Origin: Mauremys mutica
Taxonomy: Eukaryota; Chordata; Testudines; Geoemydidae
NCBI RefSeq assembly: GCF_020497125.1
Contig: NC_059072.1
Coordinates: 56,454,697-56,518,696, forward strand
Reading direction: 5' to 3'
DNA: 64,000 nucleotides
The translations under genes were made by a program, and so were the position numbers. Shown piece by piece: positions 48,046 through 58,500 of this stretch (the first letter of the stretch is position 1; the number at the start of each line of letters is the position of its first letter). Below the pieces are notes generated by a model. The model saw nothing but the letters and a program-made list of their open reading frames with translations, did not search any database and was not told the origin of the DNA.

Positions 48046-48281
48046 CTTTATTTTAAACTGGAGACATACAGTTATGATGAGGGTTATTTATTCACAGCTG
48101 CACATTTATAAATGTTCTCATTTATGCTCATGCTAATTCATATCCATTCACTAACAATATTGCTCTTTATGATTTCAAAGTTCTCATAGCTTTCATGGGG
48201 GGGCATTTCAAGGAATTGTTCAATAGTGTTATATCATACAATGCTACTGAGTTACAATTCAAGAAAAATAGTGGATATATT

Positions 48282-49039
48282 TGTGACAGATATGGCAATT
48301 TCCTGCAATATCTTTTCGAGATCTTACTGTATTAAGTTTATGTATCATTGGGGGCCAGGAATTGAATGTAATTCTGTGGGAGAATGTAACCAGTGTCCTC
48401 CAGGAGCTAAGAACAGTGGGGGGTGATTAGGCAAATTCACTCAGACTGTAACATCTACAGAGCGGTACCACCTCCTGAGGAGGCTTGCCTGTACTAGTTC
48501 AGATTGGATTTTCAAGAGGCCAACAGACAAAGAAAGAACTTTTGGATAAATAGCCTGAGTTTAAACTGACTCGAGGATTTTTTTCTGATCCAGCAAACAG
48601 AACCTTCTGTCCAATGGGAGAGCTCCAATCCTTACATGAGGTTGAAAGGACTAACACCAACCAAAGCCCTTATGGAGATGGGGGTTCTTTTATGGTTTTT
48701 AATACATTTTCTCTGTAATACTTTTACCTTAAGAATAAATGCTCTTGTTTAGGAAAAAAAACTGCATGATAACTTAAAAAACTGTGGGCAATTACTCTGT
48801 TTATAGCCTCTGAGGAGAAAAGCAAAACAGGCCTGCTTAAGTAGTCTGACCTGCTGGAGAATTCACACTGTAGGCAGGGAATAGTACAGCCTGGAAAAAA
48901 AAACAACACCCAGTCAGGAGGGGGAGAGAGACATGTCTCCACCCAAGAGAGATACCAGCTGGTGAGCCAGAAGCCTCAGTGGGTGCCCTTGGTGGACCAT
49001 AGAGGAGGAATACAGGAACAGTTACCCTGAACTGTGACA
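48282..49039 (+). repeat. Solo LTR, 758 bp, target duplication ATATT
   Basis: The element starts TGTGACAGATATGGCAATTT and ends CCCTGAACTGTGACA, with TG...CA ends and the terminal 7-mer TGTGACA repeated at both ends. ATATT flanks it exactly on both sides (48,277-48,281 and 49,040-49,044). A likely polyadenylation signal lies at about 48,731 (CTTAAGAATAAATGCTCTTG), giving plus-strand orientation. There is no internal region, so it is a solo LTR left by recombination between two LTRs of an endogenous retrovirus-like element. Confidence 0.88.
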
Positions 49040-49059
49040 ATATTGAATTAACAAAAGGA

Positions 49060-49290
49060 GACTTAGCCCTTTCTCCCTACACAAACTTCTGGCAGTTTAA
49101 GCTACCTTTAAACCAACCTAAGAATATCTGTTCACAAACTTGCACCCAGCTTACTAAATCAGTTCAGAAGTACCCTTTTAGTTAATTTGGTCATGCACAA
49201 ATTTATACCAATTTAACTAAATAAATAGTTTCAAAACTCACTTTTAGTTATACTTGTTCAAGATTGTGTGCAGACAACGCCCTGTAGAAT
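49060..49290. mobile_element. Decayed MITE related to 19,015-19,270
   Basis: Repeated TTTAAACCAACCTAAGAATA, ACTTGCACCCAGCTTACTAA and TTTAGTTAATTTGG motifs occur on both strands. Ends are not sharp. Confidence 0.35.
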
Positions 49291-50199
49291 CTCTGATTTA
49301 GGTGAAATAATTAATGAGAGGGAACTAATCTGCTCCCATATTCTGCTCTGTCTACACAGTCAGAGAACTTCAGCCATTAAACAGCCCACTTCAGTTTATT
49401 TACGTTGGCTCTTTCCATCACGTTACTGATCCATACACCATAAATTATTAACAGTTTTGCCTCTTTTCTCTGCTGAGGCAAGGGAAGAGTTCTCAACCCA
49501 TAGAATGTTCCTGGTTCTGACCCTGCTAGCCTCCCTCTCTCTCCCCTGCACTTCCTTCCTGTGCCTTCTTAGTCCTCCTGTGTTAATGGGCCAATTTGCT
49601 CGTTAATCCTCCCCCAGCCCATTCTAACCCACTAATTAGGCCCCCATCAGGTCCATCCTGGGGGGACTTAATTGGTCTTTAAGTGACTAGAGTGCTGGCT
49701 CAGCTGTTGATTCCCAGTGCACTCTCACAATTACCTTTACAAAGCTAGTTTCCCAGAATCTTTCATTTTGTGGATATGATGGAAAGGGCAGAGAATGAAA
49801 TGAGTTTTCTTTTTGAGAATTTTCTTTCATGAGATGTTGTACAAATCTGACTAAATTGAATGATTTATTTCACATAATTGTAGATGGATTCTTTTTGATA
49901 ATATTGGAATAGTTCTTCATTGTTATGCAGTTTTGTTAACAGAACTATAGATAACTAATGTCTGCATGTTTCTACAGTTTCAAGTCAGGCTTACAAAGTG
50001 TTGCAGCATCATAAAATGGCATATAGCAATACAAATAGAAATAGAAACATGTTTTCACGTTAAGAGTAGTCTAGAAGTTCCTATTCAAAAAGCAACTGTT
50101 TGGTTAAAAGTGGAATTGATTAGAAAAACTGCAAAATCTGACAGACCAGTGAAATGACAATGACCATGATTTGGATAAAGGATAATGTGTAGGTTTTTT

Positions 50200-50610
50200 T
50201 TAAAGTGCAATTATTATTAATTTTGTTTATTACAGTAGTACCTAAAACTAACCAAGAATGGGGCCTTATACAAACCTAGTGCAAGAGCAGACATTGAATA
50301 GAAATATAAAAGACAATTTCAGATCAGCACTCAAAAATTATAACTGTCAGTGTAATATTACATGATTTTGACTGAAACTCTTGCTTTTTTTTTATACAAG
50401 GAATAATCTGAGGATTGATATTTCGTTGATTTTAAAATAATGTACAAACTACCTGACAGACAATACCAATCAATGGATATCACCATATTTTTGAAGTAAC
50501 CTTAATCAAAATACATATACAGCAATATAATTTCTATGGCATGTGTAATGCACGAGATTAGACTGTATGATCATAATGGTCCATTTCTGCCCTTAAAATC
50601 TATGAATAAA
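50200..50610 (+). repeat. L3-like fragment and CR1 tail
   Basis: 50,200-50,290 (TTTATTACAGTAGTACCTAA, GGGGCCTTATACAAAC) is a weak L3-like piece. 50,550-50,608 (GATTAGACTGTATGATCATA, ATGGTCC and AAAATCTATGAATAAA) is a CR1 3' tail. Confidence 0.55.
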
Positions 50611-50800
50611 CAGAGTTTTTAGCTTATACTTACTGCTTCCAAGTTTAAAATCCACCTAACAAGATTCTAGGAATGTCACTGTGTCACTCTGAAGCCTAAA
50701 ATGTCTTCTGAGTCAGTGTGAGGTGATAGAAACAGCTACAAGTATGACAGAGCTTTTGTTGTTCAGAGTATAACCAACTTGAATCATTACTCAGTTTTGC

Positions 50801-51411
50801 AGTCTGTTACCATACAATTTTTAAGTTCTCAGCCATTTTGACTTTATGAATTATACCGGTGAGGTGTACAGTTATAAGGCATGTATCTATGCCATGCCAG
50901 GAGTCCTGGATCACTGTGATATTAGAGGTAACTCAACTAATCACCACCCTTCCTCCACAGCTAATCTATTTACAATGTCATTGACTGTATGAGGGAAACT
51001 GCATAGATGGTGGATTACTTGGCTCAACTGCCACACCTATGTGCCCAGCTGCCACCCACACAAATCCACACATCCCTTCCAGCACAACCCCCCTAGACTT
51101 AAATCAACACAATCACCCAACCACTACACATAATAACCCCAAACACACATAGCTCCTCACTGCAGCACACACCTCTCATTTGCCACTCTCACAAATCCAC
51201 ACAACTTTCCCAGAACAGCACAACCCACACACAACACCACAACCAGCACACACAATAACACCCACACAAAGCTCCTCACTGCAGCACATGTCCCATTCAC
51301 CACCAGCACAAGTCTCCCCACACTACCCCAAACATAAATCAACGCAACCACCCACACAACGGCAAAATCTGTGGTCTGTTACCGTCCAATTTTTAAGTTC
51401 TGAGCCATTTT
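50801..51411. repeat. CA-rich minisatellite between 39-bp direct repeats
   Basis: GTCTGTTACCATACAATTTT with TAAGTTCTCAGCCATTTT (about 50,802-50,839) recurs at about 51,374-51,411 with a few mismatches. Between them, about 51,030-51,360 is C/A-rich with an imperfect period of about 120-130 bp (AGCTCCTCACTGCAGCACA at 51,151 and 51,270; CACAAATCCACACA at 51,059 and 51,190). It has no coding capacity. Confidence 0.75.
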
Positions 51412-52204
51412 AGGATTGTTGGTTTTTTTACAAATACCTGATCTTACTAATTAAACCCACGTGACAGCATGGGCTTTCAGCTACTAGTATGTGATAAGTG
51501 TTTTCCAAAATTAAAATCACAAGCACAAACTACTAAAACCACACCACTAAACATTTTCAGGGAATTGATCTTTTCAAATATTTAATCATATATTCCTTAA
51601 GAGGAAAGGGTACAGTCTAACTTTCTTTTGACCACTATCCTCCTGAGAAAAATATAGTAATAATGAATTTTCAGTTTTGAATAAACATTCATGAAATGCA
51701 TGTACATTCAGAATAAGCTCACATTAGTTTCAATCTCATCAAAGCTAAAGAATTCATTAAACAGGATGCTTCTCAATGCCAGGTCAAACAAAACATCATA
51801 AACTACTTTCTCCAGTTTTCTACTATGAAGCTGCACACATTTGTGTTTTCTTTGAAGTCATATAAACAAAGCCTTTATGCTCATATTAAAAGCACAAGAA
51901 AGGTATCTGTTATGTCAATAGGTTTAAAACACTTAGCTACAATGAGGAATACTTCGAAAATGGCAGTCTTATAATAGTAAATTGATATCCTACTGTTTGG
52001 AACAATAGTTGATGGACACCTAGAATCTCAAATAAATTATTTCTAAGCGCACTCTAGATGTTGGTCTAGATATTGAACTTTGAGGGTAGCTGCAGATGTC
52101 TTTCCCCCGTTACATCATGTTGCAGTCTTCAATAAATCATTAAGATGAATGCAAGTCTATACACACAACTGCTGAAAAATTGACATTACACTACACTACT
52201 ATGG

Positions 52205-52640
52205 GATAGCCTAATTTTGGCAATTAATTGATCTTTGCTTATTAGCGGTAAATAGGCCCAATGGCCTGTGATGGGATGTTAGATGGGGTGGGATCTGAGT
52301 TACTAGAGAATTCTTTCCTGGGTGTCTGGCTGGTGAGTCTTGCCAATATGCTCAGGGTTTAGCTGATCGCCATATTTGGGGTCGGGAAGGAATTTTCCTC
52401 CAAGGCAGATTGACAGAGGCCCTGGGGGGTTTTCGCCTTCCTCTGCAGTGTTGGGTACGGGTCACTTGCTGGACCATTCTCTGCACCTTGAAGTCTTTAA
52501 ACCATGATTTGAGGACTTCAATGGCTCAGACATAGATTAGGGGTTTGTTGCGGAAGTGGGTGGGTGAGATTCTGCGGCCTGCGTTGTGCAGGAGGTCAGA
52601 CTAAACAATCATAATGGTCCCTACTGACCTTAAAGTCTAT
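52205..52640 (+). mobile_element. CR1 3' end
   Basis: TAGCGGTAAATAGGCCCAAT, ATGGGATGTTAGATGGGGTG, GAAGGAATTTTCCTCC and TTAAAGTCTAT form a CR1 3' UTR nearly the same as at 13,960-14,390. The terminal octamers are cut by the MITE that starts at 52,641. Confidence 0.92.
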
Positions 52641-52926
52641 GGCTTTGGCTACACTTACACTTCAAAGCGCTGCCGCGGTAGCGCTGCCGCGGCAGCGCTT
52701 TGAAGCGCTAAGTGTAGTCAAAGCGCCAGCGCTGGGAGAGAGCTCTCCCAGCGCTGTCCGTACTCCACCTCCCTGTGGGGAATAACGGACAGCGCTGGGA
52801 GCCACGCTCCCAGCGCTGGGGCTTTGACCACACTGGCGCTTTGCAGCGCCGCAATTTGCAGCGCTGGAGAGGGTGTGTTTTCACACCCTGCTGCAGCGCT
52901 GCAAATTTGTAAGTGTAGCCAAGCCC
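52641..52926. mobile_element. GC-rich MITE built of nested AGCGCT palindromes
   Basis: The ends GGCTTTGGCTACACTTACA and (reverse complement) GGGCTTGGCTACACTTACA are inverted repeats. The interior has about ten AGCGCT sites and several smaller hairpins: CAGCGCTGGGAGAGAGCTCT with CTCCCAGCGCTG, CTGTCCGT with ACGGACAG, and GGGTGTGTTTTCACACCC. It sits in or just after the terminal octamers of the CR1 at 52,205-52,640. TAT is on both sides, but no longer duplication is clear. Confidence 0.85.
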
Positions 52927-52934
52927 TATGACTA

Positions 52935-54893
52935 TGACTCTAAAAACACAACTCAGGGAATTACAGACCAGTCAGCTTAACTTCAGTACCCAGAAAGATA
53001 ATGGAGCAAATACTTAAGCAATCAATTTGCAGACACCTAGAAGAGATAAGGTGATAAGTAGGGCCCTACTAAATTCATAGCCATCAAAAATAAGTCATGG
53101 ACTGTGAAATCTTGTCTTTTGTGTGCTTTTATCCTATAATATACAGATTCCACAGGGGAGGCCAGCATTTCTCAAATTGGGGGTCCTGACCCAAAAGGGA
53201 GTTGCAGGGGGGTTGCAAAGTTATTTAAGGGGGGCTGCAGTATTACGACCCTTACTTCTGTGCTGCCTTCAGAGCTGGGTGGCTAGAGAGTGGTGGCGGT
53301 TGGCCAGGCGCCCAGCGCTGAAGGCAGCACAGAAGTAAGGGTGGCAATACCATACCATGCCACCCTTCTGCGCTGTTGCTGGCGGCGGCTCTGCCTTCAG
53401 AACTGGGCTCCCAGCCAGCAGTCATTGCTCTCCAGCTGCCCAACTCTGAAGGCAGCACTGCTGGCAGCAGCAGCGCAGAAGTAAGGGTAGCAGTACCGCA
53501 ATCCACCCTACAATAACCTTGTGACACCCCCCCCAAACTCCTTTTTGGATCAGGATCCTTACAATTACAACACCGTGAAATTTCAGATTTAAATAGCTGA
53601 AATCATGAAATTAATAATTTTTAAAATATGACGACTGTGAAACTGATCGAAATGGACCATGATTTTGGTAGGGCCTTAGTGACAAGTCAGCATGGATTTG
53701 TCAAGAACAAATAGTGTCAAACCAACCTAATAGCTTTCTTTGACAGGGTAAAGGGGAAGCAGTAGATGTGGTATATTCTTGACTTTAGTAAGGCTTTTGA
53801 TAGTGTTTCACATGACCTTCTCATAAACAAACTAGGGAAATACAACCTAGGTGGGGCTACTTTAAGGTGGGTGCATAACTGGTTGAAAAAGCATTCCTAG
53901 AGAGTAGTTATCAGTGGTTCACAGTCAAGCTGGAAAGGCATATCAAGTGGGGTCCTGCAGGGATCAGTTCTGGTCCAGTTCTGTTTAATATCCTCATTAA
54001 TTATTTAGATTATGGCATAGAGAGTACACTTATAAAGTTTGTGGATGATACCAAGCTGGGAGGGGTTGCAAGTGCTTTGGAGGACAGGATTAAAATTCAA
54101 AATGATCTGGATAAACTGGAGAAATGGTCTGAAGCAAATAGGATGAAATTCAATAAGGACAAAGGCAAAGTACTCCACTTAGGAAAGAACAATCAGTGGC
54201 ACACATACAAAATGGGAAATGACTGCCTAGGAAGGCGTGCTGCAGAAATGCAGGGGGTTCATAGTGGATCACAAGCTAAATATGAGTCAACAGTGTAACA
54301 CTGTTGCAAAAGAAATCAAATATTCTGGGACATATTAGCAGGAATGTTGTAAGCAAGACACAAGAAGTAATTCCTCTGCTCTACTCCATGCTGATTAGGC
54401 CTCAGCTGGAGTACTGTGTCCAGTTCTGGGCTCCACATTTCAGGGAATATGTGGGCAAACTAGAGCAAGTCCACAGAAGAGCAACAAAAATAATTCAAGG
54501 TCTAGAAAACATGATCTATGACAGAAGATTAAAAAAATGGGTTTGTTTAGTCTGGAGAAGAGAAGACTGGGGGGGACATGATAGCAGTTTTCAAGTACAT
54601 AAAAGATTGTTGCAAGGAAGAGGGAAAGAAATTGTCTTTAATCTCTGAGGACAGGACAAGAAGCAATGGGCTGAAATTGCAGCCAGGTTGGTCTAGGTTG
54701 GACATTATAAAAACTTCCTAGCACTGGAATAAACTGCCTAGGATGATTGTGGAATCTCTGTCATTGGAGATTTTTAAGAGCAGGTTAGACAAACACCTGT
54801 CAGGGATGGTCTAGATAATACTTAGTCCTGCCTTGAGTGCATGGAACTGGACTAGAAGACCTCTCAAGGTCCCTTCTAGTCTTTCGATTCTAT
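52935..54893 (+). mobile_element. CR1 LINE, RT to 3' end, split by a hAT element
   Basis: The CR1 starts in the RT fingers (AGGGAATTACAGACCAGTCA, matching G-N-Y-R-P-V-S-L-T-S), breaks at 53,059 and resumes at 53,679 (AGTCAGCATGGATTTGTCAA). It runs through LDFSKAFDSVSHDLL (about 53,775-53,825), LQGSVLV (about 53,955) and KFVDDTKLGG (about 54,035-54,065), and ends CTAGTCTTTCGATTCTATG at about 54,893. Multiple frameshifts and stops make it dead. It belongs to an older or different CR1 group than the 13.4-kb copy, since its 3' UTR differs. Confidence 0.9.
53059..53678. mobile_element. hAT-type element inserted in CR1, 8-bp duplication
   Basis: The left end TAGGGCCCTACTAAATTCAT and right end (reverse complement) TAAGGCCCTACCAAAATCAT are inverted repeats. 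The flanks GTGATAAG (53,051-53,058) and GTGACAAG (53,679-53,686) are an 8-bp duplication with one change. 53,165-53,545 holds a second palindromic unit: GGGGGTCCTGACCCAAAAGG on the left, and on the right (reverse complement) AGGATCCTGATCCAAAAAGG, with inverted copies of CTTACTTCTGTGCTGCCTTC inside. That inner unit is probably a nested element. Confidence 0.85.
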
Positions 54894-55594
54894 GAAAATA
54901 TAACTGTTTTAAAGCACTGTGCTACGTCCATTATTTGTCGTTATGCTATTAGTAGTGGGTTTTTTCCCTTTCATATTCAAGTGACTCTCCTAAACTGTGA
55001 AGCTTTGAAAATTACTGCCAATGTGTTGTGACATATCCTAATTCTATGGTCCTCAGGTACCCCTTTTTCTGTTTCTCAATGTTAATATAATATGAATATG
55101 TAATATGAATATAAAATATTTTAAAAATGTATATAATGAGAACAACATTAGTACCTACATTAATAGTAAATATTAGATAATACAGTATATTATAGGACAG
55201 GAAGATTTAATGGATTACTTTTTAGATTTATTTGCACTAAATTTCATTTATTTTGTGAATCTACATAAAAGCTGAAAATATGTCCCTGATGCTGCAAAAA
55301 TTTAATCTATGGAAGAATCACTGTGAAAAATAAAGCATGTGCATAAGTGTTTGAAGGACTGATGCATATTTTTGCAAGCTAATTTATTCTTACATTTAAA
55401 GTGGGACATTTGTTTTTCACCAATGTTTGTTAGGTCTATGTGAAACGAATAAATAAAACACATTCTAAGTTCCCAATTACAGCGATAGTCATTAATACTA
55501 CTAAGGAAAAACATTTTTTAAACATACCATTTGTTAAAACACTAAAAACCATAGTGAACAGACATAGACATCAAAATTTAAAGTATAACTATAC

Positions 55595-55760
55595 CTGAAA
55601 CTTCACAAGGTTTATGGGATTTCTGATAAATGTCATTTTTTAAATCTTCATGTCTGTATATAAGATGTGGTTTGTTATGATCATCTTCGTGTTCATCTCC
55701 ATCTGCCTTCATCAAAGGTTCTAAAAAATATTCACCATCATGTGCTTTAAAGGTGCCCAT
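55595..55760 (-). CDS. ADAMTS20: ADAMTS20 exon: prodomain
   Basis: This 166-nt exon encodes MGTFKAHDGEYFLEPLMKAD, GDEHEDDHNKPHLIYRHEDL and KNDIYQKSHKPCEVS. G-T-F-x-x-x-x-G-E-Y-F-x-E-P and N-K-P-H-x-I-Y-R are the ADAMTS prodomain signature. K-x-C-x-V-S carries a Cys of the type that may act in latency. The M-K-A-D-G-x-E-x-E-D spelling fits ADAMTS20. The leading ATG is an internal codon and not the start: a splice acceptor (GTCTTATTTTCAG) sits directly before it. Donor GTATAGTTA. Confidence 0.93.
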
Positions 55761-56479
55761 CTGAAAATAAGACAGAGCCAGTCAATGTATTTTCCTCTGA
55801 AAATTATATTTTACACCAGTGATTTTATATGTGCAGTAAAATTTGTATGAAATACTCAAAATTAACTACATGTACTATGTGTTCTATTATGCTGTCATTG
55901 AAGTTTGGGGTTTTTTTTAATTGTGTATTATACACAAATCTCTACCACCATCCTCAGTCTCTATGGCCCCAATCTTGCGAGTACTTCCACACATGCAAAC
56001 CCTTGAGTCCACTCAGAGTCCCATTGACTTCCAGACTGGGGCTTAAGTTTAGAATTTTCTGCTCAAAGGTCCACCCAGATTTGGAGAGCAGGGTAATCTT
56101 AACTACAGGGTTTTATCAGCATGTCACATTTCTGTATTGAGCTGTTGCCCTTTGTTTTTTGCAGATATAACCATTTTCTCTTAACATTTCAATTTTACAG
56201 TACATTAAAGCGACACTTTTCTTGAAAACTAAACTATTTAAAAAATTATTTAAAATACGGTTTTAATACATTTTCTTATAATGGTTTTCTGTCCTTTTGC
56301 TGAATGAAAGAACCACACAAACAACAGAGGAAAATGTCTGAGCATACAGGGGAATCCGTGACATTGATGGTACACAGAATGCTATCACTTGTTGGTTATT
56401 TTATTTTATAAAAGTACATGCACATCAGGAAGAAGGTATACACCAGAAGGTAGAGCTTCTGGCAGTGGGGAAACACAAA

Positions 56480-58500
56480 ATTCTTATGCCTTTGGATAAG
56501 GTTTATTTGGAATTCAGAAGCTTTAGAGCGTGACCTGAAAGTGGGCCTGCTAAAGAGTATACCCGTGGAAATGCTGGTAGGCAATGATATTTTGCATATG
56601 ACTAAACCTGTTAATGTTGTAACCTGTAGTAAAAACAAACATTGTGCTGGGATCCCAATAAGAAATGGTAAAGACCCAGAAACTGCTAAGGGGGGAGGGG
56701 AAGGACCCTCCAGCTCCATTGCAGCAGAAGAAATTAGACTGTTTCCAGGTGTGGGAGGGACTGAAGCCAACTCCTATATGGCAGAGGAAAAGAAGCATTA
56801 ATTAAAGTGCTCGTCCTACACACACAAGATGTCCCACTAAAGGCAAAGGAGGCATTGTGTAGCATCCAAGGACAGAAACCTTGTTGATTGCATTCCCAAC
56901 TCCCTCCAGGAAGATGAGACCTACACATGAACTCATCCCATCAGCTTGGATTCTGAGTTGAAGGGGATAAAAATCACTGACAAAGAGAAACTCCATCTCT
57001 TTATGCTCTCTGGACTCTGAGGGGCAGAGATTCCTAAACATAAGTAAGAGATCCTGTCAGAGTCTACCCTCACTTGAAACTGGGCGGTTTCAAAGTGAGG
57101 ACCCGCATGCCTTCCCCCACCCCAAAATCCTAGGGTAGGTCTCCCCTTTGCTGCCACCACCTCGGTCAATTACGTGGGCCGGGACACCCCTGTATTCCCC
57201 CTCCCAATCCTCTTTCCAGAGACGTTCCCTGGGGAAATACAGATCCACTCACAGGAGGGAAACCTCCCCCCTCCCTCTCTCCTAGCCACTGGAAAGAGAT
57301 ACCTGATTCAAACTGCTTGAATCAAACCCAGGAGGAATTCTCTCTTCCCCCTCCCTTCTCTGCCCGGAGATAAGCCGTCTCACCACCGAGAGAGAGTTTC
57401 TCAGCCCCTTCCCCTATCCACAGTAGAAGGGATTTAATCAAATCTTTATAGAAAGAATTTATTAAAAGAAAACAAGAAAATACAGAATCTCTATGAGCCA
57501 AGCCGGACACTCATAGGGTATAACCTTGCTAAGTTCTGGAGAGAATCCCCTCTCCTTCTCAGTACAACCAGTACAGGCAGAATTAAGAATAATCAATAAC
57601 AAACACACAGAATTGCAAACATAGGATTATTAGATGGAGACACAAAGTATCTTTCTAATACTCACTATCTTGACTAGAAGAAATTAGTTCAGAAAGGTGA
57701 AAGCTGGTAGAGACTTGATTAAATCGTCTGGACCCTTGTAATTCCAAAACGGCTAAGAACAAAACACACCGCAACAGAGGGAAAAAGTTCCCTCCTAGAA
57801 ATTTCAAATTCTCTTCCCTGATTGGTCCTCAGGTCAGGTGCCTACCAGGTACTATTTTTAACCCTTTACTAACTATTCATGACAGATCCCCATGTTGCTT
57901 GGCATGGGTCAGCCCTAAAGAGCAGCTTATTATAGAAGTGTATATAGCCTTCTTAAATCTGAGACTAACTCATGTGTGCATGTTTTCTATTTTAACCTAG
58001 TAAATAACTCATTTCTTCTCTTAATTAATAAATCTTTAGTTAATTGGACACAGGAGTTGCCTTTGGTTTGAGATCTGAGTAGAAATGACCTAGGGTAAGT
58101 GACTGGTCCTTTGGGACCAAGAGCCCTGGAAAACCGCTCAAGCAGTTGTTTGTGACTGCCCAGCATTGTGAGGAATCAATGTTGCTAGCATATGATTGTC
58201 CTTTTGCTAGTCACTTGGGGGCATAGAGAACCTACGAGAGATTAAAGAAAATTTTCTATTGGCCAGGGATATAGAATGATGTGAAAAATTATTGCAGGTC
58301 TTGGGAATTATGCCAAAAGGAAAAGACCTGCATGGCCACAGAAAGTTCTCCTACATCCTTTGCCTGTGATACAAGAGGCATTTTATAGGATAGCAGTGGA
58401 CATTATGGGCCCTATGCCATGTTCTACCCAAAGGGAGAAGAACTATATCCTGGTGGTAGTGTGTCCACTGTGCCTGTTTGATGCTTTCATATTATGTACG
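56480..58500 (+). pseudogene. Decayed LTR-retroelement pol remnants
   Basis: At about 56,520-56,620 a plus-strand frame gives LLKSIPVEMLVGNDIL, resembling the part around a retroelement protease. At about 58,225-58,320 a frame gives FYWPGI followed by CxxC-like NYCxSxELCQK, resembling the zinc-binding N-terminus of an integrase. At about 58,410-58,455 sequence resembling D-I-M-G-P-M (integrase core) and YILVV follows. The RT region expected between them is absent. A later solo LTR splits the stretch at 57,055-57,884, and sequence at 57,900-58,140 (TTAATTAATAAATCTTTAGT) looks LTR-like. It has many stops and is non-functional; the family (Gypsy or ERV) is not resolved. Confidence 0.55.
57055..57884 (-). 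repeat. Solo LTR, 830 bp, target duplication GATCC
   Basis: The boundaries TGTCAGAGTC...CTATTCATGACA give TG...CA ends with TGTCA/TGACA inverted. GATCC flanks both sides exactly (57,050-57,054 and 57,885-57,889). The likely sense strand is minus: it would start TGTCATGAATAG, continue with AAGGGTTAAAAATAG and an AATAAATTCTTT polyadenylation signal near 57,460. No internal region remains, so it is a solo LTR of an endogenous retrovirus-like element. Confidence 0.88.

Larger units (their letters stand above)
43868..55594. other. 11.7-kb ADAMTS20 intron
   Basis: The flanking exons splice in phase without an exon in between. It holds SINE, MITE, LTR, minisatellite and CR1 material listed separately. 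44,240-45,540, 46,650-47,560, 49,300-50,190 and 51,420-52,190 show no feature that I can name. Confidence 0.6.

Noticed and set aside
51157..51413. Opposed open frames in the CA-rich tract
   Set aside because: Codon content is simply that of C/A-rich tandem sequence (Pro/His/Thr or Val/Gly/Cys); no start context or homology.
56396..57169. Multiple 60-124-residue open frames on the minus strand
   Set aside because: They overlap plus-strand retroelement remnants and have no family resemblance.
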